Of a stretch of DNA of 64,000 nt, positions 16,892 to 25,386 are shown one piece after another. Position 1 is the stretch's first letter; each line of letters begins with the position of its first letter. A program made the position numbers and the translations under genes. The DNA is from Armatimonadota bacterium. GTDB taxonomy: Bacteria; Sysuimicrobiota; Sysuimicrobiia; Sysuimicrobiales; Humicultoraceae. The stretch is from positions 31,902 to 95,901 of the forward strand of contig JAVHMA010000007.1 of NCBI GenBank assembly GCA_031081715.1, in the 5' to 3' direction. The notes under the pieces were generated by a model. That model was given only the letters and a program-made list of their open reading frames with translations, ran no database searches and was not told the DNA's origin.

Positions 16892-18253
16892 GTGGCCGCC
16901 GCGTCCGCGCCCCAGGCCGCGGACGAGCAGTGGGGCTCGCGAGTCGGGTTCGTACTGGCGAGCGCTGGGTCGGCGGTCGGACTTGGCAACATCTGGCGCT
17001 TCCCATCGGTGGCCGCCGACAACGGCGGGGGCGCGTTCGTCCTCCTGTTCCTGTTCGTCATCCTGCTCGTCGGAGCGCCGGCGCTGATGGCCGAGATGGC
17101 GTTGGGGCGCCACACGAGGCGGAATCCCGTGGACGCCTTTGCCTCGCTGCGGCCCCGCAGCCGGTGGGCGCTGGCCGGCGGGCTCGGCGTGCTCGCGTCG
17201 TTCGTGATCCTCTCCTACTACTCCGTGATCGCCGGGTGGGTCCTGGCGTACGCGCTGATGGCGGTGCGCGGCGATCTAGTCGGCCAGGATGCCACGGCGC
17301 TCGGGCAGACCTACGCGAACCTGGCGGGCCACCCCTGGCGCCCGGTGTTCTGGCATGCGATCTTCATGGCGATGACTGTAGCCGTCGTCGCCGGCGGCGT
17401 GCGGCGGGGCATCGAACGCTGGGCGAAGATCTTGATGCCGGCGCTGGTCGCCCTGCTGGTGGTGCTCGGCGTGCGTACCCTGACGCTGGACGCCGCCCGC
17501 GAGGGCGCGGTCTGGTTCTTCACGCCGCGATGGGACCTGTTCACCTGGTCGTCGGTCGTGCGGGCGACCGGCCAGGTGTTCTTCAGTTTCAGCCTCGGCA
17601 TGGGGGTCATGATTACCTACGGGAGCTACCTCGGGCGGGCGGAGGACATCCCGCGGAGCGCGGCCTATGTGGCCGCCGCCGACGCGGCCATCGCGCTGCT
17701 TGCCGGGATGATCGTCATCGCCACGCTCTTCGCGTTCGGCCTGCCGGTCCAGGGAGGCCCGGGGCTGCTGTTCATCACCCTCCCGGCCCTGCTGGGCCGG
17801 ATGCCGCTGGGCGCGGCGTTGACGCTCGCCTTCTTCGCAATGGTCGCGATGGCGGCCCTCACGTCGGCGGTGGCACTGCTCGAGGTGGTCGCGGCGTTCG
17901 CGGTCCAGCGCCTGGGCATGGCCCGGCGGCGCGCGGTCGTCGCCGCGGCGGTGCTGATCTTCGGTCTGGGCGTCCCGTCGGCGCTCTCGCAGGGTGCGCG
18001 GCCGGTCCACCTGCTCGGCCGCGACTTCCTGAGCGCACTCGACGCGGTGACGTCGGACCTGATCCTTCCACTGGGCGGGCTCTCGACGGCCGTGTTCGTC
18101 GGATGGGTGTGGGGCGTCGAGCCTGCTCTGCGGGAGCTCCGCGCCGGAAGCCCACGGTTTCGCGCCGCGCGCGTGTGGGCGGCCAGCGTGCGCGTCGTGA
18201 TTCCGGTGACGGTGGCCGGCGTCCTGGCCGCGGGTCTGGCCGGGGTCAGGTAG
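16892..18253 (+). CDS. Sodium-dependent transporter of the neurotransmitter:sodium symporter (NSS) family
   Basis: 453 residues from GTG 16892, 2 nt after the protease stop; upstream in-frame sequence overlaps the protease gene and is not family-like. WGSRVGFVLASAGSAVGLGN followed by IWRFP forms TM1 with the Na+ and substrate site; GGGAFVLLFLF is TM2. About 11-12 membrane segments are visible, the size of LeuT/MhsT. The family imports amino acids with Na+. The partner protease and the two flanking Na+/H+ antiporters suggest use of the Na+ gradient made by Mrp. The substrate cannot be told from the sequence. Confidence 0.94.
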   Translation: MAAASAPQAADEQWGSRVGFVLASAGSAVGLGNIWRFPSVAADNGGGAFVLLFLFVILLVGAPALMAEMALGRHTRRNPVDAFASLRPRSRWALAGGLGVLASFVILSYYSVIAGWVLAYALMAVRGDLVGQDATALGQTYANLAGHPWRPVFWHAIFMAMTVAVVAGGVRRGIERWAKILMPALVALLVVLGVRTLTLDAAREGAVWFFTPRWDLFTWSSVVRATGQVFFSFSLGMGVMITYGSYLGRAEDIPRSAAYVAAADAAIALLAGMIVIATLFAFGLPVQGGPGLLFITLPALLGRMPLGAALTLAFFAMVAMAALTSAVALLEVVAAFAVQRLGMARRRAVVAAAVLIFGLGVPSALSQGARPVHLLGRDFLSALDAVTSDLILPLGGLSTAVFVGWVWGVEPALRELRAGSPRFRAARVWAASVRVVIPVTVAGVLAAGLAGVR

Positions 18254-18284
18254 GCGGATGCGGCCCGCGCCGCCGCCCGACGCC

Positions 18285-18314
18285 TTGACCGACGTGAAGC
18301 GGGTCGTGTAGCGT
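18285..18314 (+). promoter_or_regulatory. Possible promoter of antiporter operon 2
   Basis: TTGACC (18285-18290) and TAGCGT (18309-18314, with TG just upstream) are separated by 18 nt in the 119-nt gap before mrpA copy 2. The -35 is good and the -10 is weak. Nothing else is seen in this gap. Confidence 0.35.
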
Positions 18315-18372
18315 AGTCGCGTACGCGCGCGCCCAGCAGACCCGACACCGGAGCCCACGCAGCCGATCCGCT

Positions 18373-21120
18373 GTGCCCACCATCCTCGGCGTCCTCCCGC
18401 TCGTCGCGATCATGGCCGCGCCGACTCTGCCGGCCCTCGGCCGCGGCCGCCTCCATCCCGGCTGGCCGGCGGCGGTCGTCGCGACGGCGCTGCTTGCGGC
18501 GGTCGCGCGGCTGGCATCGGGGCCGCTGGCCGGCGCCCCGGTGCGCGTCTCGATCCCCTGGTTTCCCGACCTCGGCCTGCGGTATGCGCTGACGCTCGAC
18601 GGCTTGGGGCTCGTCTTCGCCGGGCTCATCACGGCTGTCGGCGTCCTGGTTACCGTGTACTCGATCGGCTACATGGAGCGCTCCGAACGGCTGGGCCGCT
18701 TCTACGCCTACCTGCTGTTGTTCATGGGGGCGATGCTCGGGATCGTCCTGGCGGACGACCTGGTGCTGCTCTATGTATTCTGGGAGCTCACCAGCCTCAT
18801 GTCGTTCTTCCTGATCGGGTACCACGACGAGCGCGAGGCGGCGCGGGCCGGCGCGACCCAGGCGCTGGTGGTGACCGTCGCCGGCGGTGTCACGATGCTG
18901 GTCGGGCTCGTGCTGCTCGCGCACGTCGGCGGTACCTGGCAGGTCAGCGGCCTGGTGGCCCGAGCGGCCGCGGTCGCGGCGGACCCGCGCGCCCCGGCCG
19001 CGCTCGGGCTCATCCTGGTCGGCGCGTTCGCGAAGTCGGCGCAGGTACCGCTGCAGTTCTGGCTGCCGTCGGCCATGGTGGCGCCCACGCCGGTGTCCAC
19101 CTACCTGCACGCGGCCACGATGGTCTGGGCCGGCGTCTACCTGCTCGCCCGGCTCCTCCCGGTGCTGGGCGGCGTGGCGCTGTGGACGCCCGCGCTCACC
19201 ACGGTGGGCCTGGTCACGCTGCTGGTCGGCGCCGGGCTCGCGCTCGTGCAGGATGACCTGAAGGCGCTCCTGGCGTACTCGACCGTGGGCGCCCTGGGCA
19301 TGGCCGTCGCGCTCGTCGGCTGGGGCACGCCCGCCGCGGTCGCGGCCGCGATGGTGCACGTGGTCAACCATGCCACCTTCAAGGGGGCGCTGTTCCTGGT
19401 CGCAGGCGCGGTGGAGCACGCGACCGGCAGCAGGCTGATCGAGCGGCTCGGCAGCCTGCGCCGGGCGATGCCGCTCACCGCCGCCGTGGCCGCAGCCGCC
19501 GCCTGGTCGATGGCCGGGCTCCCGCCGTTCGGCGGCTTCTGGAGCAAGGAAGCGGCCGTGGCCGCGTTCCTGCACGATGCCTGGTTGCCGGCCGCGGTCG
19601 TGGTCGTCTCGGGCGCGATGTCGCTCGCCTACGGCGCCCGGTTCATGCGCGTCTTTGCCGGGGCGGCACCGCGGCCAGGTGGAAGAGGCGGCCCGCGCGC
19701 CGCCAGGACAACGGCCGTCTGGCACCGCGCGCACGAGCCGACGGCGCTGCTCTGGGGCCCGGCCGCGGCGCTGGCGGCCGCCGGCCTTGTCTTCGGGCTG
19801 GTGCCGTGGCTCCCCGCAGGCGCCGCCGGGGCCGCGGCGCGCGCGGTCGCACCGGCGGCGGGCACCCCGGCGCCCCACGGCCTCTCCCTCACCGCCGCGG
19901 TCGTCACGGGCGCCACGCTGGTGCTCGGCGCGGGCTTCTACGCGCTCGCCCCGGTCGCGCTGCGGCTGCGAGGCGCGCTCGCGCCGCTGAGCACCGGCCG
20001 CCTCTACGAGCGCGGTTACGATGCTACGCTCGCGGGCGCCCGCGTGCTCACCGCGGCCTACATGACCGGTCGGACACGTGACTACATCGCCTACATCCTC
20101 GCCGCGGCCGCCCTCGGCGTCGGCGCCACGCTCGCCCTGACCGGACTGCCACCGGCGCTTCCGCCCGGCGCGCTCGAGGCCGGGCCGCTGATCGCGGTGC
20201 TCGTGGCGGCCGCCGCCGCCGCGGCCGCGGTCCGCCTCCGGCTGCTCGTCGCCGCGATCCTGGCACTGGGGGTGGCGGGCTACGCCATCAGCATCGTCTA
20301 CCTCCTGCTCAACGCCCCGGACATCGCGATCACCCAGGCGGTGGTCGAGACGATGTCGCTGATTCTGTTCTTGGTCGCGATCACGGCGCTCGCCGCCAGC
20401 GACGCCGGCCACCCCGCGCGCCGGCCGCCAGCGGACGGCATCATCGCGCTCGCGGCCGGCGTGGGCGCCGCGGTGCTCGCGCTGCTGGTTGAGAACGTGT
20501 CCGATCTGCCGCGGATCGCCGCGGAGTTCTTCGCGCATGCCGGCGAGGCCGGCGGGAAGAACGTCGTGAACCTGGTGATCGTGGACTTCCGCGGCTGGGA
20601 CACGATGGGCGAGATCAGCGTCCTGGCCATCGCGGCGCTCGGCATCATTGCGCTCGCCCCGTGGCGCGAGGCCGGCGAGCGGCGCGCGCGCGGCCGGAAA
20701 GGCGAGCCCACGGCTGAGCCTGACCTGGGGATGACGTCGCCCATCCTGCGGACCATCGCCCGCCTGGCATCCCCGCTCATCGTCGTCTACGCGGTGCTGC
20801 TGTGGGCCACCGGGCACTATGGCCCGGGCGGCGGGTTCGTCGCCGGGCTCATGCTCGCCGCGGCCCTGATCCTGCGGGCCGAGGCGTTCGGCCCCCACCT
20901 GCTCGCGCGGCGCTGGGACCGGCTCATGGCCGTCGGGCTGCTGATCGCCGCCGCATCGGCGGTGGCACCGCTGGCGGTCGGCGCGCCGCTGCTGGACCAC
21001 ATCCTGCTGCACGTGGGTCGCTACGAACTCGCGTCCTCGCTGATCTTCGATCTGGGTGTGCTCTGCCTGGTCGCCGGCGCCGTCATGGCCGCGGTACGGT
21101 CGCTGGTGGAGGCCGCCTGA
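18373..21120 (+). CDS. mrpA: Mrp-type Na+/H+ antiporter fused subunit A-B (copy 2)
   Basis: 915 residues from GTG 18373. Residues 1 to about 760 are MrpA with NuoL-like core (LDGLGLVFAGLITAVGV; YVFWELTSLMSFFLIGYHD; KSAQVPLQFWLPSAMVAPTP; STYLHAATMVWAGVYLL) and MbhD/E-like end (APDIAITQAVVETMSL; VNLVIVDFRGWDTMGEI). About 785-915 is a complete MrpB domain (GHYGPGGGFVAGLMLAAALI; SSLIFDLGVLCLVAG). A-B fusions are known from PhaA of Sinorhizobium. In copy 1 of this window A and B are separate. One membrane-position Lys differs: TATMVKAG in copy 1 is TMVWAG here. Its TGA overlaps the mrpC start (TGATG). Confidence 0.96.
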   Translation: MPTILGVLPLVAIMAAPTLPALGRGRLHPGWPAAVVATALLAAVARLASGPLAGAPVRVSIPWFPDLGLRYALTLDGLGLVFAGLITAVGVLVTVYSIGYMERSERLGRFYAYLLLFMGAMLGIVLADDLVLLYVFWELTSLMSFFLIGYHDEREAARAGATQALVVTVAGGVTMLVGLVLLAHVGGTWQVSGLVARAAAVAADPRAPAALGLILVGAFAKSAQVPLQFWLPSAMVAPTPVSTYLHAATMVWAGVYLLARLLPVLGGVALWTPALTTVGLVTLLVGAGLALVQDDLKALLAYSTVGALGMAVALVGWGTPAAVAAAMVHVVNHATFKGALFLVAGAVEHATGSRLIERLGSLRRAMPLTAAVAAAAAWSMAGLPPFGGFWSKEAAVAAFLHDAWLPAAVVVVSGAMSLAYGARFMRVFAGAAPRPGGRGGPRAARTTAVWHRAHEPTALLWGPAAALAAAGLVFGLVPWLPAGAAGAAARAVAPAAGTPAPHGLSLTAAVVTGATLVLGAGFYALAPVALRLRGALAPLSTGRLYERGYDATLAGARVLTAAYMTGRTRDYIAYILAAAALGVGATLALTGLPPALPPGALEAGPLIAVLVAAAAAAAAVRLRLLVAAILALGVAGYAISIVYLLLNAPDIAITQAVVETMSLILFLVAITALAASDAGHPARRPPADGIIALAAGVGAAVLALLVENVSDLPRIAAEFFAHAGEAGGKNVVNLVIVDFRGWDTMGEISVLAIAALGIIALAPWREAGERRARGRKGEPTAEPDLGMTSPILRTIARLASPLIVVYAVLLWATGHYGPGGGFVAGLMLAAALILRAEAFGPHLLARRWDRLMAVGLLIAAASAVAPLAVGAPLLDHILLHVGRYELASSLIFDLGVLCLVAGAVMAAVRSLVEAA

Positions 21121-21437
21121 TGGGTGCGGCGGTAGCGCTTCTCGTGGGCGTGCTCGTGGCCTCGGGTGTCTACCTGCTCCTGGGCCGATCGCTCATGCGC
21201 CAGATCATCGGGCTATCGCTGCTGTCGCACGCCGCGAACGTCTTCATCCTGCTGTCGGCCGGGCTCCGGGGCAACGTGCCGGTGCTGGGCGAGGCGCCCG
21301 CGCCCTACACCGACCCGTTGCCACAGGCGCTCATCCTCACCGCGATCGTGATCTCGTTCGGTGTCACCGCGTTCCTGCTGGCGCTGGGCTACCGGATGCA
21401 CCTGTTCGAGGGAGGCGCGGACGACGATGATCGCTGA
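21120..21437 (+). CDS. mrpC: Mrp-type Na+/H+ antiporter subunit C (copy 2)
   Basis: 105 residues from ATG 21120, which overlaps the mrpA-B stop by one base; the open frame upstream is inside mrpA-B and out of register with it. It has three membrane segments and the NuoK-like motifs GRSLMRQIIGLSLLSHAANV and [19 protein letters not shown]. It ends with an acidic GGADDDDR tail and overlaps mrpD by 11 nt. Confidence 0.96.
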   Translation: MGAAVALLVGVLVASGVYLLLGRSLMRQIIGLSLLSHAANVFILLSAGLRGNVPVLGEAPAPYTDPLPQALILTAIVISFGVTAFLLALGYRMHLFEGGADDDDR

Positions 21438-22884
21438 GATGGTCGCCGCGCTCCCGGCGGCGCCGATCGTGGTGCCGCTGGTGACCGCGATCCTGCTGCT
21501 GGCCGGGCCACGCCCGCGCGCGCAGCGGCTGCTCGGCCTGGCCGGGAGCGTGGTATCGCTGGCCGCCGCCGCGGCGCTGGTGGCGGCGACGCGGCGGGGC
21601 GAGGTGCTGCCGATCCAGGCCGGCGGCTGGCCGGCACCCTACGGCATCACGCTCGTGGCCGACGCGCTCGCCGCGCTGATGGTCCTCATCGCGTCGTTGA
21701 TCGGGCTCGTGGCCTTGCTCTACACGATCGGCGCGCGGCGAGACGACCGGTTCGTCCACGCGGGTTGGCAGTTCCTGCTGGCGGGCATCAACTGGGCGTT
21801 CCTCACCGGGGATATCTTCAACCTGTACGTCGCCTACGAGGTCATGCTCGTCGCCTCGTACTTCCTGCTCACCCACGGCACATCCCGGGCACAGGCGCGG
21901 GAAGCGTTCACGTACGTGGCGATCAACCTGGTCGCGTCCATGTTCTTCCTGTTCGCGGTCGCGCTGACCTACTCGGCCACCGGCACGCTGAACATGGCGC
22001 ACCTGGCCGAGCGGGTGCCCGCGGCGCCGGTCGCGCCGGTACGGGCGGCGGCGGTGCTGTTCTTCCTCGCGTTCGGCATCAAGGCGGCGGTCTTCCCGCT
22101 GTTTTTCTGGCTCCCGCACGCGTACGCGATCCCCCGCGCGGGCATCGCGGCGTTCTTCGGCGGGCTCCTCACCAAGGTCGGTGTCTACTCGCTGTTCCGG
22201 GTCTTCACCGTTGTCTTTCCCGGCCAGCTGGACGGGGTGTTGCTGTGGGTCGCCGCGGGCACGATGCTGCTGGGCGTGCTGGGGGCGCTCGCGCAGGACG
22301 ACATCCGCCGCATCCTTTCCTTTCATATCATCAGCCAGGTCGGGTACATGGTCATGGGGCTGGGGCTGGCGAGCCAGCTCGGCGTGGCGGGCGGGCTGTT
22401 CTACGTCCTGCACCACATCGTGGTGAAGTCCGGGCTGATCCTGGTGGGTGGCGCCATCGAGGAGACGCATCGCACGGGCCGGCTCGACCGGCTAGGTGGG
22501 CTGGCGCGCACGAACGGTCCGCTGGCGCTCGTGTTCCTGCTCTGTGCGCTCTCGCTGGCCGGCGTCCCGCCGATGTCCGGGTTCTTCGCGAAGCTGCTGC
22601 TGATCCGCGCCGGGCTGGAGGCCGGCCAGCCGTGGATCGTGGCGGTCAGCGTCCTGGTGAGCGTGCTCACGCTGCTGTCCATGCTGAAGATCTACAGCGG
22701 CGCGTTCTGGGGAGCGGGCTCGCCGCCGCGCGCGCCGGCCCGGCTCGTGGCGCCCGCGGCCGCGCTGGCCGCGATCACGTTGCTCGTCGGGCTTGGGGCG
22801 CAAGGGCTGTACGGCCTGGCCAGCACCGCGGCCGGCCACCTGACCGCGCCCGCGGCCTACGTCTCTACGGTGCTGAGAAAGTAG
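21427..22884 (+). CDS. mrpD: Mrp-type Na+/H+ antiporter subunit D (copy 2)
   Basis: 485 residues from ATG 21427 (overlapping the end of mrpC); ATG 21439 is an alternative start. It has about 14 membrane segments and the antiporter core [53 protein letters not shown] and [40 protein letters not shown] block is also conserved. It is one of the two large ion-translocating subunits. It ends with TAG directly before the ATG of mrpE, with no gap. Confidence 0.96.
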   Translation: MIAEMVAALPAAPIVVPLVTAILLLAGPRPRAQRLLGLAGSVVSLAAAAALVAATRRGEVLPIQAGGWPAPYGITLVADALAALMVLIASLIGLVALLYTIGARRDDRFVHAGWQFLLAGINWAFLTGDIFNLYVAYEVMLVASYFLLTHGTSRAQAREAFTYVAINLVASMFFLFAVALTYSATGTLNMAHLAERVPAAPVAPVRAAAVLFFLAFGIKAAVFPLFFWLPHAYAIPRAGIAAFFGGLLTKVGVYSLFRVFTVVFPGQLDGVLLWVAAGTMLLGVLGALAQDDIRRILSFHIISQVGYMVMGLGLASQLGVAGGLFYVLHHIVVKSGLILVGGAIEETHRTGRLDRLGGLARTNGPLALVFLLCALSLAGVPPMSGFFAKLLLIRAGLEAGQPWIVAVSVLVSVLTLLSMLKIYSGAFWGAGSPPRAPARLVAPAAALAAITLLVGLGAQGLYGLASTAAGHLTAPAAYVSTVLRK

Positions 22885-23214
22885 ATGCTGCGGCGCGTGT
22901 GGGCGGGCTGCACGGCGCTGGCCACCTTCGTGGTGCAGAACGTCGTGGCCACGGTCACGGTGGCCTGGCTCGTACTGCATCCCCGACGTCGGGTACGGTC
23001 GGGCATCGTACGCGTCCCGCTGGACGTGACGACCGACGCCGCAATCACGATGCTGGCCCACGGGATCACCCTGATCCCCGGGACGATGACCGTGGACGTG
23101 GCCCCGGACCGGTCGTCCCTGCTCGTCCACGTGCTGGACCTGGAGGACCCGGAGGCCACGGTCGCGGAGATCAAGCGCACCCTGGAGGCGCCGATCCGGA
23201 GGATGCTGGAGTGA
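22885..23214 (+). CDS. mrpE: Mrp-type Na+/H+ antiporter subunit E, short form (copy 2)
   Basis: 109 residues, starting at the base after the mrpD stop. Only one hydrophobic segment (about residues 8-32) is present, then the conserved cytosolic part SGIVRVPLDVTTDAAITMLA and LIPGTMTVDVAPDRSSLLVH. Typical MrpE, including copy 1 here (155 residues), has two or more N-terminal membrane segments, so this is an N-terminally reduced form. The GTGA at its end starts mrpF. Confidence 0.93.
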   Translation: MLRRVWAGCTALATFVVQNVVATVTVAWLVLHPRRRVRSGIVRVPLDVTTDAAITMLAHGITLIPGTMTVDVAPDRSSLLVHVLDLEDPEATVAEIKRTLEAPIRRMLE

Positions 23215-23474
23215 CCGCCACGACCGTGGCGCTGGCGATGCTGGTCGCCGCGATGGCGCTGGGCCTCGCGCGGCTGATCCGCGGTCCGCACCTCGGTGAC
23301 CGCATCGTCGCCGGAGACACGATCGCGCTCATCGTCATCAACCTGGTCGCGGCCCTCGGCGTGCGCGCCGATACTCGGCTCTATGCGGATGTGGCCGCGG
23401 TGATCGCCATCCTGGGGTTCATCGGCACGGTGGCCGCGGCGCGCTACCTGCGTGGGAGGCCCCCTCTTGCGTGA
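23211..23474 (+). CDS. mrpF: Mrp-type Na+/H+ antiporter subunit F (copy 2)
   Basis: 87 residues from GTG 23211, which overlaps the mrpE stop as GTGA; the longer upstream frame lies within mrpD and mrpE. It has three membrane segments and the motif RLIRGPHLGDRIVAGDTIAL, then TRLYADVAAVIAILGFIGTV. Length and motifs equal copy 1. Its last codons overlap the start of mrpG. Confidence 0.96.
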   Translation: MTATTVALAMLVAAMALGLARLIRGPHLGDRIVAGDTIALIVINLVAALGVRADTRLYADVAAVIAILGFIGTVAAARYLRGRPPLA

Positions 23475-23781
23475 GTCCCTGGTGGCGGCCATGCTGCTGC
23501 TCGGCGCCGCGCTCTCGCTGGTCGCGGCGCTGGGGCTGCACCGGTTCGCCGATGCCTACGCCAGGCTCCACGCCGCCACGAAGGCGGCCACGCTCGGCCT
23601 GATGCTCACCCTGGCCGCCGCTATCCTGGCCCACGGCACCGACGGCCGCGAGGTGGCGACCCTACTGTTCGTCTTCATGACCTCGCCGGTGAGCGCGCAC
23701 ATGGTGGCGAAGGCGATGTACGAGACCGGGTACCGACCATGGGAGGAGGCAGCGAAGCCTGCCCGCCGCCGGCGGCGGTAG
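23467..23781 (+). CDS. mrpG: Mrp-type Na+/H+ antiporter subunit G (copy 2)
   Basis: 104 residues from TTG 23467, preferred because GGGAGG lies about 8 nt before it; GTG 23452 would give five more residues. Three membrane segments and the signature RFADAYARLHAATKAATLG plus FMTSPVSAHMVAKAMYE identify MrpG. The C-terminus ends in a basic run. It overlaps mrpF by 8 nt and is the last gene of operon 2; the tail extension of copy 1 is absent. Confidence 0.93.
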   Translation: MRESLVAAMLLLGAALSLVAALGLHRFADAYARLHAATKAATLGLMLTLAAAILAHGTDGREVATLLFVFMTSPVSAHMVAKAMYETGYRPWEEAAKPARRRRR

Positions 23782-23837
23782 TGTGAGGAAGACACGACGA
23801 CTGTTCGGTCTTCTCGAGCCCGCGCTCAGGTGCTAGC

Positions 23838-24785
23838 ATGGTTCTGATAAGACCCACCAGATCATCGGCGCCAAGCGCTCCAGTGCCGGGGAGTGCGCCC
23901 CGCTCGGCACTCTCGCAAACCCATCATGTCCTGCATCTTGGCGACGCGCGCGAGATGGACTGGATCCCCGATGGCAGTATCCACCTTGTCGTCACCTCTC
24001 CGCCGTACTGGACGCTCAAGAAGTACCGAGATCATCCAGGACAGTTAGGTGACCTCCAGGACTACGCCCAGTTTCTTGCCGAGCTCGACCGGGTCTGGCG
24101 ACATTGCTATCGCGTTCTTGTAGCGGGAGGACGCCTTGTCTGCGTCATCGGAGACGTGTGCATCGCGCGGAGACGGAACAACGGACGGCACCTCGTAGTT
24201 CCCTTGCACGCCGACATCGCCATCCGAGCGAGGGCCCTTGGGTTCGACTACCTCACGCCGATTCTGTGGCACAAGATCGCGAACGCGTCGTACGAGGTCG
24301 CGAATGGCTCATCATTCCTTGGCAAGCCTTTTGAACCGAACGCCATCATCAAGAATGACATAGAGTACATACTAATGCTCCGCAAACCAGGCGGGTACCG
24401 CAAGCCAACCCCCGAACAGCGGAAGGCATCCCGTCTGCCGAAGGAGGAACACGCCAAGTTCTTCCGATCTATCTGGACTGACGTACCAGGCGCGTCAACA
24501 CGGGATCATCCGGCACCGTTCCCCGTGGAGCTCGCTCAACGACTGGTAAGAATGTTTTCCTTCGTTGGGGACACGGTGCTCGACCCGTTCAGCGGAACCG
24601 GATCCACGACCCTCGCGGCAATCGCGGCGGGCCGGAACAGCATATCCAACGAGATCGACCCTCACTATCTGGACCTCTCCAAGCGTCGAATTGAATCGGC
24701 GCTGCGCCAAACGTCGCTCTTCTCTGGGGCGTCGCCCACGTTGATCATCGAGACCTCTCCTCACCCGCCGAAGCGCTCCTCATAG
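23838..24785 (+). CDS. Site-specific DNA methyltransferase, beta class (likely N4-cytosine)
   Basis: 315 residues. The catalytic motif IV is TSPPYW (residues 53-58); SPPY is typical of N4-methylcytosine enzymes, although N6-adenine enzymes can share it. The AdoMet site motif I, DPFSGTGST (249-257), follows in the C-terminal half, so the order IV then I makes it beta class. The true start is uncertain: homology-like sequence begins near residue 28 (THHVLHLGDAREMDW), and GTG 23883 is possible. Base composition is clearly lower in GC than the neighbours and codons are less G/C-ended, which suggests acquisition. No intact restriction enzyme is nearby; its 3' end overlaps the convergent small gene by 25 nt. 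Confidence 0.9.
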   Translation: MVLIRPTRSSAPSAPVPGSAPRSALSQTHHVLHLGDAREMDWIPDGSIHLVVTSPPYWTLKKYRDHPGQLGDLQDYAQFLAELDRVWRHCYRVLVAGGRLVCVIGDVCIARRRNNGRHLVVPLHADIAIRARALGFDYLTPILWHKIANASYEVANGSSFLGKPFEPNAIIKNDIEYILMLRKPGGYRKPTPEQRKASRLPKEEHAKFFRSIWTDVPGASTRDHPAPFPVELAQRLVRMFSFVGDTVLDPFSGTGSTTLAAIAAGRNSISNEIDPHYLDLSKRRIESALRQTSLFSGASPTLIIETSPHPPKRSS

Positions 24786-25066
24786 AGCTGCGCGATACGC
24801 TTTACGAACTCGTCATAGTGATCCGCGTCACCTGGCTGCGGCGCCGGTGAGTCCGTCCACGGTGTCGCCTCGCCCTGGTTATCGCATTCGACAACGATCG
24901 TGGCGTAGGCGTCGAGCCCAACCCCGCCAATCGTCTCGCGGATCGGCAAACCCCTGAGGTGCCTTACCATGCGTTGTGCAACCTCGGGCTGCTTGTGGTA
25001 CGTAACGCGCACGCTCTGGCCCTTGGCTTGCCGAAGTGGTGATACGAACTCCTTGGCGATGTTCAC
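24761..25066 (-). CDS. Unknown small protein, probably 5'-truncated remnant
   Basis: 101 residues if started at GTG 25066, but the same frame stays open with protein-like sequence (GIVHAGRPDAIAAGITV) up to codon 25141, just before a TGA at 25142-25144. No ATG, GTG or TTG exists in that extra part. The gene thus looks cut off at its 5' end, about 25 nt from tRNA-Ser(CGA). The product ends KRIAQLYEERFGG and shows no motif I recognise. Its composition resembles the adjacent methyltransferase gene. It could be the remains of a restriction enzyme or another island gene; this is not shown by the sequence. Confidence 0.45.
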   Translation of the reverse strand: MNIAKEFVSPLRQAKGQSVRVTYHKQPEVAQRMVRHLRGLPIRETIGGVGLDAYATIVVECDNQGEATPWTDSPAPQPGDADHYDEFVKRIAQLYEERFGG

Positions 25067-25153
25067 GACCGTGATCCCTGCCGCGATTGCGTCGGGGCGA
25101 CCCGCATGGACGATGCCGTGCGATGAGTAGATACGTCCTAGTCAAGTCCGTGC

Positions 25154-25159
25154 TATGAT
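25154..25159 (+). promoter_or_regulatory. -10 element of tRNA-Ser(CGA)
   Basis: TATGAT lies 8 nt before the mature 5' end of the tRNA. No convincing -35 is present, as at the other promoters of this window. Confidence 0.4.
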
Positions 25160-25167
25160 GCGTTTTT

Positions 25168-25257
25168 GGAGGAGTTCGGGAGCCCGGTACCCGGACGGTC
25201 TCGAAAACCGTTGGGCGCATCCGCGCCTCGTGGGTTCAAATCCCACCTCCTCCGCCA
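25168..25257 (+). tRNA. tRNA-Ser (anticodon CGA)
   Basis: The acceptor arms GGAGGAG (25168-25174) and CTCCTCC (25247-25253) pair fully. The anticodon stem ACGGT/ACCGT holds the loop CTCGAAA, so the anticodon is CGA and reads UCG. A long variable arm (GGGCGC/GCGCC), the T arm GTGGG-TTCAAAT-CCCAC, discriminator G and an encoded CCA are present. These are class II tRNA-Ser features. It flanks the AT-richer methyltransferase patch. Confidence 0.96.
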
Positions 25258-25291
25258 TCCTCGCCGCGGCCGCGCCCGACGCAGCCGCTCC

Positions 25292-25320
25292 TTGACGCCC
25301 CGGCGCCCCTCGGTCACTAT
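25292..25320 (+). promoter_or_regulatory. Possible promoter of the macroglobulin operon
   Basis: TTGACG (25292-25297) and CACTAT (25315-25320) with 17-nt spacing lie in the 129-nt gap between tRNA-Ser and the polytopic membrane protein gene. The -35 is good and the -10 is moderate. The remaining gap shows only a GGAGG at 25376-25380 as ribosome site. Confidence 0.35.
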
Positions 25321-25386
25321 CGTGGCGAGGCGCGCGGCGACGTCCCTCCCGAACCGATCTCTGCCGCGCGATCCGGAGGCGCCATC

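Noticed and set aside
9532..23781. Antiporter clusters as respiratory complex I or membrane-bound hydrogenase
   Set aside because: Subunits E, F and G and the MrpB motif are present, and no hydrogenase, Nuo quinone or Fe-S subunits occur.
23790..25257. Prophage or integrative element at tRNA-Ser
   Set aside because: There is no integrase, no phage gene and no visible direct repeat of the tRNA end. Only base composition and a truncated-looking gene support acquisition.
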